Positions 11,025 through 21,891 are shown, counted from the stretch's first letter. The stretch: DNA of 64,000 nucleotides from Amaranthus tricolor (GCF_026212465.1 NC_080050.1:32389070-32453069), one strand, 5' to 3'. Notes: generated by a model from the letters alone, not told the origin. A program made the numbers and translations.

Positions 11025-11294
11025 TTTCCTCCATTCTGAAATACTTGCTACATTATGGTTATTAACACTATTCGTCATTCAGGCTTATATTTTATATTGC
11101 GGCTAATGCCTAATGTGTAAGAAAAAATATAATCAAGTTGAATCTTGTTTGAATCGTCTAATCACATATTTTTATATTTGTAACTTTTTAGAAGTAAACT
11201 TTTTGGTTATACATAACTCCATATATAACCGATTAAATTGACATAAAAATTGCGTAAAAAGTCAAATGTAGCAAGTATAACAGAACGGAGAAAG
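11025..11294. mobile_element. Stowaway-type MITE in the HMGB9 3' region (family S, copy 1)
   Basis: A 270-bp element flanked by TA. Terminal inverted repeats of about 27 bp read CTCCATTCTGAAATACTTGC on the left and, as reverse complement, CTCCGTTCTGTTATACTTGC on the right. This is the Tc1/mariner-type Stowaway signature. The interior is shared with copies at 19575-19821 (opposite orientation) and 22375-22611. It lies immediately after the HMGB9 stop codon, so it is probably part of the 3' UTR. Confidence 0.85.
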
Positions 11295-11792
11295 TATAGT
11301 TACATACCTTTCCAGGAAGCATTATCATTGGTTGAAGTTTTTTGGACAACTATGTTTTCCTCATTTCTTTTTTACGAAAAAAAATTTCTTCAACTGGTTG
11401 TTTAAGCATTGTAGTATGACTCCTTAGGTCGAGCTTTGTTAAAGTTAAGAATACTCTTCCGTCTCTCTGTATTTGCTACATTGTGGTTTCGAATACGAAA
11501 GATAAACCACTATCGGAATTATGTTGTGAGCAAAGAGGAAAATTTTGGTTCTAGCAGGTTACAACTCTACATTACCAACTAGTTAAGTTGCTTAAATCGG
11601 CTCAAGTTAAGTGTATATGAATTTCGATGCCACACGAGCAAAAAAACCATTTGAAGGTTTTTCGAGAGGATATGAATGAACCATTATTACTATAGAATAA
11701 TTATACCAAGAAAACTCGAGGTGTGTAGTTTATCGTTCAAAGATCAAACAAATTCCAAAGTTTTCACAAATTCTTAAATGAGACGGACAGAA
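11295..11792. other. Intergenic AT-rich DNA
   Basis: No gene is visible. At about 11457-11485 there is a Stowaway-like end (CTTCCGTCTCTCTGTATTTG) with no clear partner, probably a MITE remnant. The HMGB9 polyadenylation site should lie near here but is not recognisable. Confidence 0.4.
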
Positions 11793-11922
11793 GGTCTCAT
11801 GGTGAGACCGTCTCTATTGGACTGGCTTGTGTATCTTTAGTTAGTTAAAGAGATCACTTAAAGTAATCAATTATGTAAATGGGTTAATTATATGAGTTTG
11901 TCTCATGATGAGACGGTCTTAC
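11793..11922. mobile_element. Short MITE with GAGACGGTCT ends (family G, copy 1)
   Basis: Inverted ends: GGTCTCATGGTGAGACCGTC on the left and GTCTCATGATGAGACGGTCT on the right. Between them lie motifs such as TTGGACTGGCTTG, AGATCACTTAAAGTAATCA and GGGTTAATTATATGA. The same order of motifs recurs at 22735-22928, 60985-61140 and 62863-63085, which defines a non-autonomous family. The target duplication is not clear. Confidence 0.65.
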
Positions 11923-11958
11923 ACAATACGAGCTGTCAAGTTTTAACTTCAAAACTAA

Positions 11959-12132
11959 GGAATCATCTCGCAATATATTGACACAATCAATAAGCTAGTT
12001 TCTGAAAACGAAGGCGAAGTCAAAGACTCACATTCATCTACTTGTGATCCGTCTGTGCCTTATGCAGCAGCCAACATTTCCACTGCTAATCTTTCCTCTA
12101 GGGCCCGAGCACCTCTTTCTCTGAAAAATTAA
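11959..12132 (+). other. Open stretch without a start codon, possible orphan exon
   Basis: A 57-codon frame opens after a TAA at 11956 and closes at TAA 12130-12132. Its composition (acidic middle SENEGEVKDSHSS, then Ser/Ala-rich, ending RARAPLSLKN) looks more protein-like than its surroundings. It follows an AG that could be an acceptor. It may be the last exon of an unknown transcript, a gene fragment or chance. I recognise no family. Confidence 0.25.
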
Positions 12133-12344
12133 GACGGAAAAGATGAATAAATTGACTCGTAATTTTTGACAACGTATCCAAACTGGAAATGAGACTACCA
12201 TCTAGAACAAACATAATCCACTCAAGGAAATGATAAAGACATAAACTGAACAGAAATTCTTCAGGAACAAGAAAGTGCTGAATTTTGATCATCGGAAAGG
12301 CAAGATTTAATCACAGGTAACATCCCATGGTGAAGATATAAGGA

Positions 12345-12450
12345 GATTTCATTTCTCCGTGCCCTCTCCTTGGAGGGGGCACGGGTACGATATGTCCGCT
12401 ATCCTCTTCCCCCGACCCTGACTTATGCGAGATACTGGATTGTTGACTTT
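12345..12450 (+). repeat. SINE-like fragment (tRNA-derived tail)
   Basis: The stretch contains GGGGGCACGGGTACGATATG, similar to the box B region of plant SINEs. It is followed by CCCCCGACCCTGACTTATGC and a GAGATACTGGATTGTTG ending, the usual 3' tail of such SINEs. Box A is not clear, so this looks like a decayed or truncated copy. Confidence 0.5.
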
Positions 12451-13139
12451 TCAATCACTAAAAAAGTACAAATTACACAAAATACACAATGAGCTAAACT
12501 GCAGCCTTGCAGGTGGCTCGCTGCAGTTAAAACAAAATAGATGGCAGCAGCATTTAATACACAAATTAACATGGATTACTTATTGTAAAGTAGGAAGGAT
12601 AAAGATCACAGTCATCTTGATTGCTCGAAAGTATCAGATCCTTGAACTGGGGTGCCTCCCAGAACATAACCATTTGCCTCATTAGCTTCAGATCTTCGAC
12701 AAAACACACGGTAGAAAATGCAGAAATAGGACAAATCACAGGTATGTTGACAACAAAAAAAGAAGAACAAATGGAGACATTTGCTTTCCTGAAAGTGAAT
12801 GTCACCTCAAAATTTCGGGGAAAAAGTGACAAATGCAAATTCATGCTTGGTGATACCTTAGCTAACTTTTGCAATGCCAAATAAAGAACGTTCCTGGTCT
12901 GGGACACTTGACAGTCCTTGAAGTAGAACTGACCCGGTATTACCCGACATTGCAACAAACCCGACTTGACCAGACTTCAAAATGAATATAAAGATTTTGA
13001 ACCGAAAGATCTGACCCGAAATCAACTCGATGGCCTGAATGTTGAAGTTTAATGCTAGGATAGCTACCAAAGTTTATCGATCAAAATACGGTACTTATAG
13101 CAGTCGGAGAAATCAAGTACAAAATTATTAGCATAAACT
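12451..13139. other. 3' flank of the methyltransferase gene
   Basis: Minus-strand open frames at 12566-12958 and 12858-13070 have no domain I recognise and overlap each other. I read the stretch as 3' UTR and spacer of the gene ending at 13140. Confidence 0.4.
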
Positions 13140-14669
13140 TCATATTTTCCGAACAGAATCCACAAATGCTCCTGAAATAACTGAATTCAGCTTCCTCAAA
13201 AATTTATTTTCAGTAACAGCAACAGATGTTTTTGAGGCTATAAGAACAAAATTCTCTTCATTTCCACAATCTATCTCATACAAATCCACAAAAACTTCTT
13301 TCAATTTATGTATCAGCATATCATAGAATGACTTATCTGAAGGAATTACATTCAAAACTAGAATACCATGATTCAAAAGAGATGATTTAGCAGCTAGAAG
13401 TACATCTTTTTGGAAAAAATCCAAGGTAGGCGCACTAATTTCCATTTTAACATCACTAGAATCCACATCAAGCATAATAACAAGAAATTTAGACCCAAAA
13501 TTCTCAATATACTCCTTACAATAATCCTTTCTTGTTGTACTATCTACCAAAGAACTTGATTTACTGCCATTGTTAAGAAAAGCTTTGTCGTTGTACTTGA
13601 CCCCAATCTTTTGGGACTGATATATCGGTTCATGTAACCGACCCCAATCTTTTGAGATTACGTCTTTGGCATTGTCGTTGTTGCTAAGAAAAGCTACCTT
13701 CTTAAGAATTTCTATTCCATCTCCAACACAAAGATGCAAACTATTGCTAGTTTGTAACCCAAAATATTGTTTTGCAATCCTCAAAACAACTTCATCAATC
13801 TCGATACCAACAACCTCGAAACCTAATTGCAATGATAGAAAACTAAGCAATGCTCCACCTCCAACACCTATGCAAAGTCCTCTTGGCCTAACATTGGATT
13901 CATAGCACTCTTCAATATACCCACCAATTAAACAAAGACTTGACACCATAGGTTCTAAGTAAGGATGAACTAATGATCTTACATCCAAACTAAAAATCCC
14001 CTTTTCAAAATCCCCTTCTTTAAAACACATGGAATTCAAAATATCTTCGTCAAATCCATTGGGAACAATGCTTATTTGTGTTTGTATCAAATTGGGCATT
14101 TTCTTAAACCTCAATCGCCTCCGAAACTCCCTCTTAGAACCCTCGATTTCGACATCTTCAACGAGCATTTCTCCTACACAATCTCCAACACAACATTCTA
14201 GTACTGCACTACTAATTAAATTATCCTCATAACTCAAAAAGGGTACATCAAAATTACCCGATTGAGCAATTTCCTTAGGTATTAAAGCCATCAACAAAGG
14301 GTATAAACTTTCCTCCAACTTAACCCTATAATTTGGGCAATTTTCTAATGATCTTTTGTATAAATTTCCAACATTTATATCACAATTAGGAGCATTACCA
14401 ATTAAAATTAACCTAGAAATCCCAGGGGAATTCAAAAGAAGCTGGAGATGCCCAGCTTCTGTGGTGAAAACCCAATCATTTTCACGGTGTTTTGGGACAA
14501 TCATGGCGGCTATTTTGGGTAAAGTAGTGGGGTTAAATGGTGAATCAAGAACAGAAATTTGAAGATAGTTTGATACAATATAGTCAATTGGACAGGAAAG
14601 AGATTGAATAGGAAAAATAAATGAAATGTAACGAGATGGTATTAGAGAATCGAATGTACCTACTTCCAT
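13140..14669 (-). CDS. METTL13-type S-adenosylmethionine methyltransferase
   Basis: An intronless 509-residue protein of the METTL13/spermidine-synthase-like Rossmann-fold family. METTL13 relatives methylate translation factor eEF1A; the target of the plant single-domain homologues is not known to me, so the substrate is inference only. The cofactor-binding motif is LCIGVGGGALLSF (about residues 265-277), followed by the acidic strand end VVGIEID. The next acidic loop is VGDGIEIL and the fourth-strand motif is LDVDSSD (about 396-402). The N-terminal half is a less conserved domain. Between VGDGIEIL and LDVDSSD sits an insertion of about 37 residues (326-362) that comes from a SINE (see 13585-13680), yet the frame stays open. 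It is divergently placed relative to nothing close; the next gene upstream is 1.8 kb away. The first ATG is used. Confidence 0.8.
   Translation of the reverse strand: MEVGTFDSLIPSRYISFIFPIQSLSCPIDYIVSNYLQISVLDSPFNPTTLPKIAAMIVPKHRENDWVFTTEAGHLQLLLNSPGISRLILIGNAPNCDINVGNLYKRSLENCPNYRVKLEESLYPLLMALIPKEIAQSGNFDVPFLSYEDNLISSAVLECCVGDCVGEMLVEDVEIEGSKREFRRRLRFKKMPNLIQTQISIVPNGFDEDILNSMCFKEGDFEKGIFSLDVRSLVHPYLEPMVSSLCLIGGYIEECYESNVRPRGLCIGVGGGALLSFLSLQLGFEVVGIEIDEVVLRIAKQYFGLQTSNSLHLCVGDGIEILKKVAFLSNNDNAKDVISKDWGRLHEPIYQSQKIGVKYNDKAFLNNGSKSSSLVDSTTRKDYCKEYIENFGSKFLVIMLDVDSSDVKMEISAPTLDFFQKDVLLAAKSSLLNHGILVLNVIPSDKSFYDMLIHKLKEVFVDLYEIDCGNEENFVLIASKTSVAVTENKFLRKLNSVISGAFVDSVRKI
13585..13680 (+). mobile_element. 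SINE fragment inserted in frame in the methyltransferase coding sequence
   Basis: The plus strand carries GACCCCAATCTTTTGGGACT and, 40 bases on, GACCCCAATCTTTTGAGATT, then a TTGTCGTTGTTG tail. This is the 3' end signature of Au-like plant SINEs. It is flanked by 15-bp direct repeats differing at one base: 13570-13584 and 13681-13695 (TTGYTAAGAAAAGCT). The repeats are 111 bases apart, a multiple of three, so 37 codons are added without a stop. Confidence 0.75.
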
Positions 14670-14891
14670 GGCTGATCAACCCAATTTGTCAGAAGTTTGC
14701 TGGGAAAACTTCGTTTTGAGAAGTTCTTCACTATGTTCTTTTCAGGAATTCGGGCAATTTTAAGAGCAATCGTAGATGAGAGCACAAAATAATGTATTTA
14801 TAATAGAAAATTAGCCAAACTAAATTATTCTTATAATTTTTCTTAAAGATAGGGTAAATATTCTATAATAGGAGTAATTTGTTTAGCAATA

Positions 14892-15073
14892 TTGTGATTT
14901 ACAATTTTGACGTTTATTTTTTGCGAATTACGGACACCAGAATATCAAAGTTTACAGGTTTGGAATTTTACGTTTAATGATCGGAGTTCTGTATTTTTGG
15001 CTTGCAACTGTAAACTTTAATACTTTGATGATTGTAATTTGCAAAAAATAAACATTAAGGTTATAATTCGCAA
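14892..15073. repeat. Inverted-repeat element, probable MITE
   Basis: Left arm TTGTGATTTACAATTTTGAC then GTTTATTTTTTGCGAATTAC. The right arm, as reverse complement, reads TTGCGAATTATAACCTTAAT then GTTTATTTTTTGCAAATTAC. The arms are about 80 bases each and nearly meet, giving a long hairpin. I could not define a target duplication. Confidence 0.55.
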
Positions 15074-16140
15074 AAATGCTAAACTCTAAGGTTGTAACTC
15101 GCAAATTATTAAAAAATATAAAAAGTTATCTTAAAAATCATCGAAACTTACAACCTTCTTGGAACCCGTGTCTTCGTGTATAGATGTTCAAGGACACCTA
15201 GATCTGCCCATGACTCCCACCCCACCGTTTACACCTCACTCGCACTAGACAAAAGTATTAAAAAAAATGGACTAAAATAGTAAGTGTTTCAAATTTAGAG
15301 ACAAAATAGTATCAAGTAAAGATTGAATATGGGATATGCTATTTCGTGATCCTAGGAATGAATAGGATAGCAAAATCGTTTTAACTAAATAGGTTTTCGG
15401 AGAAAAACTCAATTCATATCCTAAGTTGGATTGGCAAAATAAAACTTTATAATAAGTGATGAAAATATGAGATAATGAAAATAAACAAAGAAAATATTAA
15501 TTTTGAATCACCAAAAAATCATTATTTACTGAGAAATATTTATTGTTGAGCACTTTTTTTTTTTTAAAGGTGGGCATTTTTTTAATCACTAGTAAGTTTA
15601 ACATATAAAGGAAAAACTAATTATTTATGAACCTCAAAAAAATTATTTATGCTCCGGCTTTGTTTGACATGTTAACAAATAGATTAACTTTTTCAATCCA
15701 ATTTCATTTTTAAACAACTCTAATCATAATTTCATGTCAATATAAAATAAATCAAACATAAAATTAATCAAATCATACAAAAAAGGTACGTTGATAGTAT
15801 TATTCATTAATATTTCATATTTAAAATATGTACGGCAAAATGGGCAACTATTCGTCCCTGTGATAAGGCTTAGCTGTTCGTCTTGAATTGTTGATGCTAT
15901 TTTTTGCGAATTTTGCTTTTAATTAGTAAATGAGTTTACCTTCACTTAAAAAATTAGACAGTATAATAATTTGAAAATTTAAAGAATATAACAATGATTA
16001 TTAGAGATCAAACCACAAAATTTATAGGATAATTTACACATTAACATCAATATGGAGATGCTCAGCTAAGAGAATCCCACTCCCAACACTATCATAACCT
16101 CATCGGTCCATAACAAACAAACCACAGCTAATACTCACTA

Positions 16141-16225
16141 CTCCCTCTATCCAACTCCTTTTGCTACACTTGTTTCAAACTCTCACATTCAAAATTGCAC
16201 ATGCAGCATATTAAGTGGGACGGAG
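16141..16225. mobile_element. Short Stowaway-type MITE
   Basis: An 85-bp element flanked by TA. The left end CTCCCTCTATCCAACTCC pairs with the right end, whose reverse complement is CTCCGTCCCACTTAATATGC. Confidence 0.65.
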
Positions 16226-16526
16226 TAATATTTGACTAATCATTAGAACCACAGTCTCGTAATACAAACTATCTGAACTCAAGCCGGTTTTTACTTCTCA
16301 CAAGTACACTTGGTGTCATCAACAACAATGCCCATGCTTTACTTCCAAAAGATTAGAGTTGATTTCATGAACCAATAGATCAGTTTTAAGACGCGTAAAA
16401 AGGCCCAATAGATCATCTACTCCAATGAATTCACCTACGATACGTTCATAACCTTGAACCTCAATGTTGTAGCAAATGCACAAGCATGTTCTGCCCCAAC
16501 ACAACAGAATTGTTTTAAAAAGATGA

Positions 16527-19500
16527 TCATCTTGCACAAGCAGTCCAGTTGGAAGGAAGTCTATCAGAAACGAGAGGCGGCATGTTTCTGACATTGACAT
16601 CCATGGGCAACATGCGATATTCAATGTCGAGTTCTTTGAAAATTTTGATCATCTCCTCGACGAGAGTGGATCTCCTCACCCACCTTTCTCCCATGTCCTG
16701 ATGGTTCATTCTGTGTGATACCCACAAGGAAAACTTTAGTCTGTTCAAGTCCTCGACATCCCTCATCACTATCATCGGGGCTGGGTACCAGTGATCTGAC
16801 TTGTTGTCAATGTACCTAAAGAAACAATACAATCATGAATTCGTTAATGATTATGCAGCAGTGACAAATTTACATCATTTGGAGATAAATGAAGGTACTA
16901 TTAACGCCATACGTAGTCCTTTAGCAAATTTACAGATTTACGTGTTTTAGACTACTGGTTCCCTTTTGCTTATCTGTTGATGTTCTTGTTCTCTGACTTT
17001 TACTCGTTTTTATTTTTTATTTTATTTTATTTATTTTTTTATTTATATGCATTTTATTCATTTTTATTTTATGTTTTTATTTTAAGTTTAAGGGTCACGC
17101 TTGTGGATAAGATGCAAGCTTGCAGAGTTAGCTTCGCTTCACTCAGTTTTATTCGTTGCGAAAACTTCTCTTAATCTTTTTCGAGTTGAGGGACTCTTTA
17201 TCCGCGCTCTTCTTTAAGGTTATGAGTTGCCACCTTCTATCTCTTCCCAGACTTTGCTTATAGTTTTTCTATGGACAGAATGCTCTAGATATGATAATGA
17301 TGATGTAATCCTTTAGCAAGTGACAAAAAAGACGATGGATCAGTCGTCCCTCCATCCCTTTTGAGTTTGCTACAGTTTCCATTTTTGTCCCCACAATATA
17401 AATTATGCCAAACACTCCCACCAACTAAACTACTCGATATTTGTGTCAATCCTCGAAGTACCAAGCCCGGAGAAAAATAAGTATAGCTTCTATATTGTCG
17501 AATACTTGCATAATATGTGCGTTTGACAAACAGATCAAATTGTGACGGACTAACAGGTTCAAGTTAATTCATGTTCGAGTGGAGTTGAAGTTAGTTTAGT
17601 TTCTCTACCTTCATGTCTAGCTTAAATCGGGTTATCTCATAAGGCTAAGGAAGGCCAACTTTAAAGAAACAACACAACCATGATTTCAAGAGGCCTAGAT
17701 TGAGCACTTGAGAATGAACTTATCTCTTCTTACTTTTTCTTTTTTCTTTATTTTAGAGGAAGATATCAGTGAGGAATAAGTTTAAAGTCATTAGAACATA
17801 ATATCCAATAAAATTTTCCAAAAATAAGAGATTCCAAAAAATGGTGCGTATATATTGACCAATGACCATCATCTATTCGGAAACATCCTCACAAGAATGA
17901 TAAGAATTTTGTGCTCTCAGTGAAATATTCCTATTAGTAAAAGGATAGTATACACAAAGGACCCTCCAAACAAATTGGTAAGATGTGGTAGATACTAGAC
18001 ATGCCAAAGGATGCAAAAAAAAAAAAGAGAATGGTAGCAACATTAAAGGATGACAACCAGCAAAACAAGTAGCTTTTTTTTTTTTTTTTTCTTGATGTGC
18101 GTGTTTGGGGGGAGGGGTGGTGAATAAAGGGAGAGACAACATGCCGTTAGTCTAACGCTAACTGGGTCCTACATAGAGGTGTTTATTCGGGTAATCGGGG
18201 TGATTTCGAGTAAGGTGTTTCGGGTCGGTTAAAAATCGAGTTTGGTGTCCATATTTTTTTTTACATAATTGTAAACCATTTTTGAAATCAAGGGAAATCG
18301 GATTCAGTTACAAGGTCGGATAAATTTCGGGTCATTAAATTTGTTTTAAACACCTCTAGTTTCACCTGGACGGATAAGGGTTAGATGTACGCATTTATAC
18401 CCTGGTAACAAAGAGTGTCTTTTCTATTAATCCCCATATCAAACATCATCCACAACTTTATATAAATAAAAAATGCAAATGATTTGATCACCCATTGCTA
18501 ACATCATTACGATTGATAAGAATAAGAGATGAGATAATCTTACCTTGTTATTCTTTCCTTCATCAGCGATAACTTTTCCACGGGAGTTGAGACATGGACG
18601 CAAAAATCAATGGCATCTCCCATATCGGGACTTCTATAATAGTTGCTGATAGGTTTGGTAGCTAGCACACTATTAGGGTAAATAATTTTCTGATTGTCGT
18701 ATCTCAGAAATACGGTAGTCAATATATTCATCTCCTCTACAATCATCTATGAATCAAAAAAAACAAGGAATAACAAATTAGACCCTTTAAGAAATAGGAG
18801 AAAACATTCATTAACTGATTTAACAAGAACTCGGGCATTTGAAATTTATTGTTAGGTTGATTGGATTTTTACCTGAACTCCCTCGATTTCACAACGATCA
18901 CCCACATCGAATGGATGCATAACGAAAAGAAAGATGATAGCTTCAAACGTTGTTTTGCAGGTGTTACCAAACATAAAAGCCAGTACAACAACTTGGGAGC
19001 TCACAAAGACCAGGAAGTGAGTAACGGGAACACCCAAGATTAGAAGCCAGACGACCACCACAGCAATACCAACAATAATGTTCACCAGATGGTGAAGCTT
19101 GTTCACAGCCGTCTTTGTGTCATTGAGCGAAAGTGCAAGGGCCCGCCTTTCCCTGAACACGTTAACCTGATAAAATGGCCATGCAAAGAAAAGGGGTTGT
19201 TTTCTCAGCTCATTCTCTCGAGATTAGCAGACCTAAGGAAATGGTACGAGAAAATGGGTTTTAGATCACTCACCACCCAGTTTTTAAGTGCCCGCTTGCT
19301 GATTCCTTTACCATCAACAGCTCCTTCAAACAATCTTATGGTCCTGTTTGCTTCGTCTTCTCTTAGAAAGCGCATCAAATCCGCTAATTGTATATATCTT
19401 CAACAAAAAATTAATCAGAATGCAAGTCACTAAGATATAACATGAAAAGTAGAGTTCAATAAGTAGGAAAAGAAAGACTCAAAGCAAAAAACAAATGATA

Positions 19501-21891
19501 GCGTAACAGACCACTACAAATGACTTGGGAAACTAAAAGCTACCCCCCCACACACAACACCAAATAACATCCTACATTTCAGTCCTTTGTTCCACTATAC
19601 TTGCTACATTTGACTTTTTACGCAATCCAATATGTCATTTAATCATTTATATATTGAATTATACACAATTTAAATTTATATAAAGTTAATATTATGAAAG
19701 GCATGTGATTAGACGATTCAAACAAGAACTCTTAACACACTAGCCGCAATATATAAAATAAGCTTGAACAATAAGTAGTGTTAATAACAGTAATGCAGCG
19801 AGTATTTCAGAACGGAGGAAGTATTTCCTCCGTCTTTTTTTAATAGCTACACTTCATGTTTTTACGTGAGAGCTTTTTGAATATAGTACATCTATTAAAA
19901 AATGGAAGCATTACTCTTGGCTATTTCAGTGCTTAGATTAGGCAATGGATAAAGAGCAATATCCTCGAGGGACACAAAAGATGGCGTTTGCAACTACGTT
20001 TCATGTGATCGGCCTAACTATTCAAATACCTCAATTATATCATAAGTGTGTCGAATTGCATTAAAACATGAACTATAAGTACATTGATAAAATCTTACTT
20101 TGAGCCGGGCGACGCCACATTAGTGAATAACCTCTTGGCAGCAGCTTTTGCTTCCTTCTCGCTACGAATCTGCAATGCCGAGTCCTCCTCAATACGTGGA
20201 TCAAGCTGCTCATCAAGCGTAGACAAAACCCCTTTTCGCACAATATTCATCAACCTCTTCATATTCCAAGCCGACACATTCTTCTGATTCCATCTATGCA
20301 AATGATCAATACTAATCCCCTCGTTCTCCTCTTCCTTCTCTTCCCTCCTAGAATTCGAAGGCGCCCTAGGACTCTTCCCAATCACCGAACTCCTAGGACT
20401 CTTCCCAATACGAGGACTCCTTTGCAACACACTCGTATTCGACCTAGCACTACCCACATTCTTCCCTTCATTCGGAAAACAATTCTCCCTAAGATCAGGA
20501 GGGATATACACCCCAGCATTCTGAAGCTTCTGAACCTCAGAAGCAACCCGTTCCTCCTCCTCCTGATTACTCTGAATTTCAAGGTAAGGCGCTCCGGATA
20601 GTGTCTCAATCACATACTGATTAAATAACGCATCTTGAATTCGATCAAAAAATGCGCTAACATGGAAATTCATAGCTAATACCTTAAGAAGCAATGTCTT
20701 AATCAACCACATCAATGTAGCCACCATAAAACAGATCAAAATCTTGGTTACATAAGGTAATACTTTACTTTGAGTTTCTTTCTCAACTTTTTTATCTAAT
20801 ATCAAAATCCAAGCTAGTAAAACCCATCCTAACCATAAAAATTTCTGTACTGAACTTCTTAATCCATAAACAAAATACAAAACCCTTTTTCTAAGCAAGA
20901 AATTTCTCTCAATAAAGAATACAACAATCCTAATTAACCAACCAGATACTAACCCACCACAAATTAGAACTAAACCCATAACTTCCCATTTCCATAATTG
21001 CATATCCCAAATTGATTTTTCCCTTAAAACCCTAATTACAAGACTACAAATTAAAGCAGCAACAATTAAAATTAAACTAACCCATTGTAATACTGTGAAT
21101 ATACTTAATTTACCTCTCTTAAATTCCTCAGGAAAATCTTCATCAAACGGGTCATCTTCTTCGATTTCTTCACTTTTACCAGTTAACCCGGATCGATTTA
21201 ACCTCCCGGATCTTTTATTTTCCTCTTCGGGTGGATCCATTAGTCTGGATTTTGTCTTCATCCTCATTAACCCAGATTTCTTTTGCTGAAACGATGCGTT
21301 TGAGCTACAACGAAGAACTTGATCTTCTCTTCCGCTTACACCAACTCCAATTCCTTGACGATTTTCATCGCTAGTTCTTCTATGAACTAATTCAGTTTCT
21401 TTAAATGAAACTTTATGAAACTGATTATTTTTTGGTGTGATTTTTCCATACTCATTTGGACTTTCACTTACTGGTGGTAAACCCTGATTTTCCAAATCTA
21501 GTTCACTTTTTGGAAAATCAAACTCCTCAGATGAAGAATCATCATCAGAAGTTTTCTCAATGGATTTATTTTTCTGGGTTTTAGTAGAAACGTCATTTTG
21601 AAAATCATAGCTAGACCCACGTAACATAGGAGGACAATCTCCCTTTTCCGCCATTGATGATGAAGAAGGAGCTTCAATTTTAATGGAGAAATCAGAACTG
21701 AATGATTGAGACATTGGGTCGTTACGATTTTGAAGTAAACCCAAACGTTCTTCTTGTAGTTCTGGAAGCTTCTTTTTGTTCTTATTGTTGTTAGAAGGTG
21801 ATGAAAAGGTTGAAGTAGAAAGAGGAGGAGATTCTTTGGTGAATGATTTTCTTAATGGAGAACTTCCTTTGATTGTTGTACTTGGTTCCAT
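16527..21891 (-). CDS. MSL6: Mechanosensitive channel of small conductance-like protein (MSL4-8 clade)
   Basis: A stretch-gated ion channel, expected in the plasma membrane. Five exons with consistent phase: 21891-20099, 19397-19274, 19166-18873, 18746-18544 and 16815-16527. They total 900 residues, slightly longer than Arabidopsis MSL6. A long Ser/Lys-rich soluble N-terminus (about 1-245) leads to DPFDEDFPEEFKRGKL, a clade signature. Membrane segments are at about 263-286, 302-327, 347-365, 380-406, 667-684 and 690-708. The MscS pore region and the HPFDVGDRCEIEGVQ motif (723-737) follow, then the soluble beta domain (MIVEEMNILTTVFLR, YYRSPDMGD, MNHQDMGERW). It ends VSDRLPSNWTACAR. Intron 1 (701 bp) holds a Stowaway; intron 4 (1728 bp) holds a LINE and a MITE. 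Which of MSL4-8 it is cannot be settled by eye; the symbol is the closest match from memory. Confidence 0.93.
16928..17304 (+). mobile_element. 5'-truncated LINE in MSL intron 4
   Basis: A 377-bp insert flanked by a 15-bp target duplication, GTARTCCTTTAGCAA, at 16913-16927 and 17305-17319 with one mismatch. It is T-rich, then contains CGAGTTGAGGGACTCTTTAT and TTATGAGTTGCCACC, and ends in ATGATAATGATGAT. The same 3' end occurs at about 61860-62127. Long duplications, 5' truncation and a simple TGA-rich tail are LINE features. It is antisense to the gene. Confidence 0.75.
18174..18357. mobile_element. MITE with AGAGGTGTTTA ends in MSL intron 4
   Basis: The left end AGAGGTGTTTATTCGGG and the right end, reverse complement AGAGGTGTTTAAAACAAATT, form short terminal inverted repeats. 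The interior has CGGGTCGGTT and CGGATAAATTTCGGGTC. A similar left end appears near 53983. The target duplication is not clear. Confidence 0.5.
19575..19821. mobile_element. Stowaway-type MITE in MSL intron 1 (family S, copy 2)
   Basis: Flanked by TA; shares ends (ACTTGCTACATTTGACTTTT) and interior with the element at 11025-11294 in the opposite orientation. Immediately after it a further CCTCCGTCTTTTTTTAATAG end begins at 19827, so a second, partial MITE abuts it. Confidence 0.75.

Larger units (their letters stand above)
14670..16526. other. Spacer between the methyltransferase and MSL genes
   Basis: No gene is visible. It contains the methyltransferase promoter (next to 14670), an inverted-repeat element at 14892-15073, a Stowaway at 16141-16225 and the MSL 3' UTR (about 16250-16526). 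The remainder is AT-rich with A and T runs. Confidence 0.5.

Noticed and set aside
12566..12958. 130-residue minus-strand open frame
   Set aside because: It has no recognisable domain, overlaps another frame, and lies in the expected 3' flank of the methyltransferase gene.
16319..16624. Alternative C-terminus for MSL
   Set aside because: It is an overlapping frame of the last exon; the frame ending at 16527 matches the family C-terminus.
17873..18142. 89-residue minus-strand frame with a Lys run
   Set aside because: It lies in MSL intron 4 and includes a poly-A/poly-T run; no domain.
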